From contig CAMFSS010000134.1 in the NCBI GenBank assembly GCA_945983195.1, positions 1 through 6,253 of the forward strand: a stretch of DNA of 6,253 nt, written 5' to 3'. The stretch's first letter is position 1, and each line of letters begins with the position of its first letter. The notes under the pieces are model-generated. The model saw only the letters and a program-made list of their open reading frames with translations, searched no databases and had not been told where the DNA came from. The position numbers and the translations under genes are program-made. Of the stretch, positions 5,668 through 6,253 are shown piece by piece. The stretch comes from an uncultured Prevotellaceae bacterium (lineage in GTDB: Bacteria > Bacteroidota > Bacteroidia > Bacteroidales > Muribaculaceae).

Positions 5668-6253
5668 GATGCTGCAACTGTTTGTTTTTGCCTATTGTAT
5701 ATACTATCGACACATTTAGCGATATGGGAAGCACCGTCTGGAGCACGTGCGATACCCACGGATAGTCCTTAACCTTTATTTCACCGTATGGTGTGTCGTT
5801 CATTTGCGTGTATTTGGTGTATTTCGTCTGCACATATCCCACTGATGCCGTATACTCCATTTTCCATCTTTTGGCAATGTGGTGTGTATAGCCGAATGTA
5901 GGCGACACGTTCCACAGCTTACCCTGCACTCCTCGGCGCGTCCACTGTAGGTCGTATGTGCCGGTGCCTACGGTCAGTCCTGCGAAGAACGATGTGTAGG
6001 GCTGCTTTGCGTTGCTCTTGAAGTAGTATCGCGGTGTGACTGCCACATAGCGCAACTGCACGGTCTTGTGCTTTGCTGTGTTTCTCCACCATGGGTACAC
6101 CAGTGTGGCTTCTGCCGTTACTCGCTTGCTCAGAGGCACTTCCACTGATGCGTTCACTAATGAGAGCAGGTCGTAGAGCAGATTTGTCTTTACGAAAAAA
6201 ATGGGGCTGAAGGTAGTAGTGATAGGTGTGACTGGAGGACGTCCCGCCAGGGG
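5657..6253 (-). CDS. DUF3575 outer-membrane protein, N-terminus outside window
   Basis: The minus-strand frame is open to the right edge, giving 198 visible residues with the true start beyond it. A GTG at 6157 is an internal valine, not the start: the family hallmark KTNLLYD lies upstream of it (visible residues 22-28), followed by NASVEVPLSKR and YPWW, the usual opening of DUF3575 proteins. The rest alternates polar and hydrophobic residues in short strands rich in Tyr, Trp and Phe (RYVAVTPRYYF, FFAGLTVGTGTYDLQW, WKMEYTASVGYVQTKYTKY), as in a small outer-membrane beta-barrel. A Pro/Thr-rich stretch before KTNLLYD looks like a linker from an unseen N-terminal part. The stop overlaps the start of the DUF5119 gene by 11 bases, implying coupled translation. 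DUF3575 genes commonly head Bacteroidales fimbrial operons; the biochemical role is unknown, and an assembly or anchoring role is inferred from context. Confidence 0.85.
   Translation of the reverse strand, partial: PLAGRPPVTPITTTFSPIFFVKTNLLYDLLSLVNASVEVPLSKRVTAEATLVYPWWRNTAKHKTVQLRYVAVTPRYYFKSNAKQPYTSFFAGLTVGTGTYDLQWTRRGVQGKLWNVSPTFGYTHHIAKRWKMEYTASVGYVQTKYTKYTQMNDTPYGEIKVKDYPWVSHVLQTVLPISLNVSIVYTIGKNKQLQHHEN

Noticed and set aside
6155..6157. GTG as the start of the DUF3575 gene
   Set aside because: The frame is open upstream to the window edge and contains the conserved KTNLLYD motif, so this codon is an internal valine.

Overview
The window reads as part of a Bacteroidales (Bacteroides/Prevotella/Muribaculaceae-like) surface-fimbria operon. 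The evidence is the protein families present (DUF3575, DUF5119, Mfa1/FimA-like fimbrillins, a FISUMP-type domain), a lipoprotein signal peptide on all five proteins with a visible N-terminus, A/T-rich gene leaders without Shine-Dalgarno sequences, and moderate GC. I cannot fix the genus.

All genes lie on the minus strand, so transcription runs from the right edge to the left. In transcription order: (1) 6253-5657, a DUF3575 outer-membrane protein missing its N-terminus; (2) 5667-4636, a DUF5119 lipoprotein overlapping gene 1 by 11 bases; (3) 4602-3418, a canonical fimbrillin and the best candidate for the major shaft subunit, much more A/T-rich than its neighbours; (4) 3399-2413, a divergent fimbrillin-like lipoprotein with a GTG start; (5) 2397-577, a long lipoprotein with an N-terminal fimbrillin-like part and a C-terminal FISUMP-like domain, the best tip/adhesin candidate; (6) 573-1, a further fimbrillin whose C-terminus lies beyond the left edge. 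Intergenic gaps are 33, 18, 15 and 3 bases. Nearly every base is coding, no gene-free stretch reaches 300 bases, and no plus-strand gene is credible.

By analogy with type V pili of Porphyromonas and Bacteroides, the fimbrillins would be exported as lipoproteins, reach the cell surface, be cut at an arginine near residue 45-50, and polymerise by strand exchange. The DUF5119 and DUF3575 proteins would serve in anchoring or assembly, and genes 4-6 would be accessory or tip subunits. The parts are mostly familiar. Items worth a second look are a perfect 12-bp stem hairpin inside gene 4 (3297-3325), a shared Ser-Arg near the N-terminus of all four fimbrillin-like proteins, extra cysteines in the FISUMP-like domain, a shared C-terminal W-x-D-x4-ITL ending in genes 2 and 3, and the fact that genes 2-6 all share one reading frame. 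No regulator, invertase, RNA gene, mobile element or CRISPR array was seen. The operon's promoter and end must lie outside the window.
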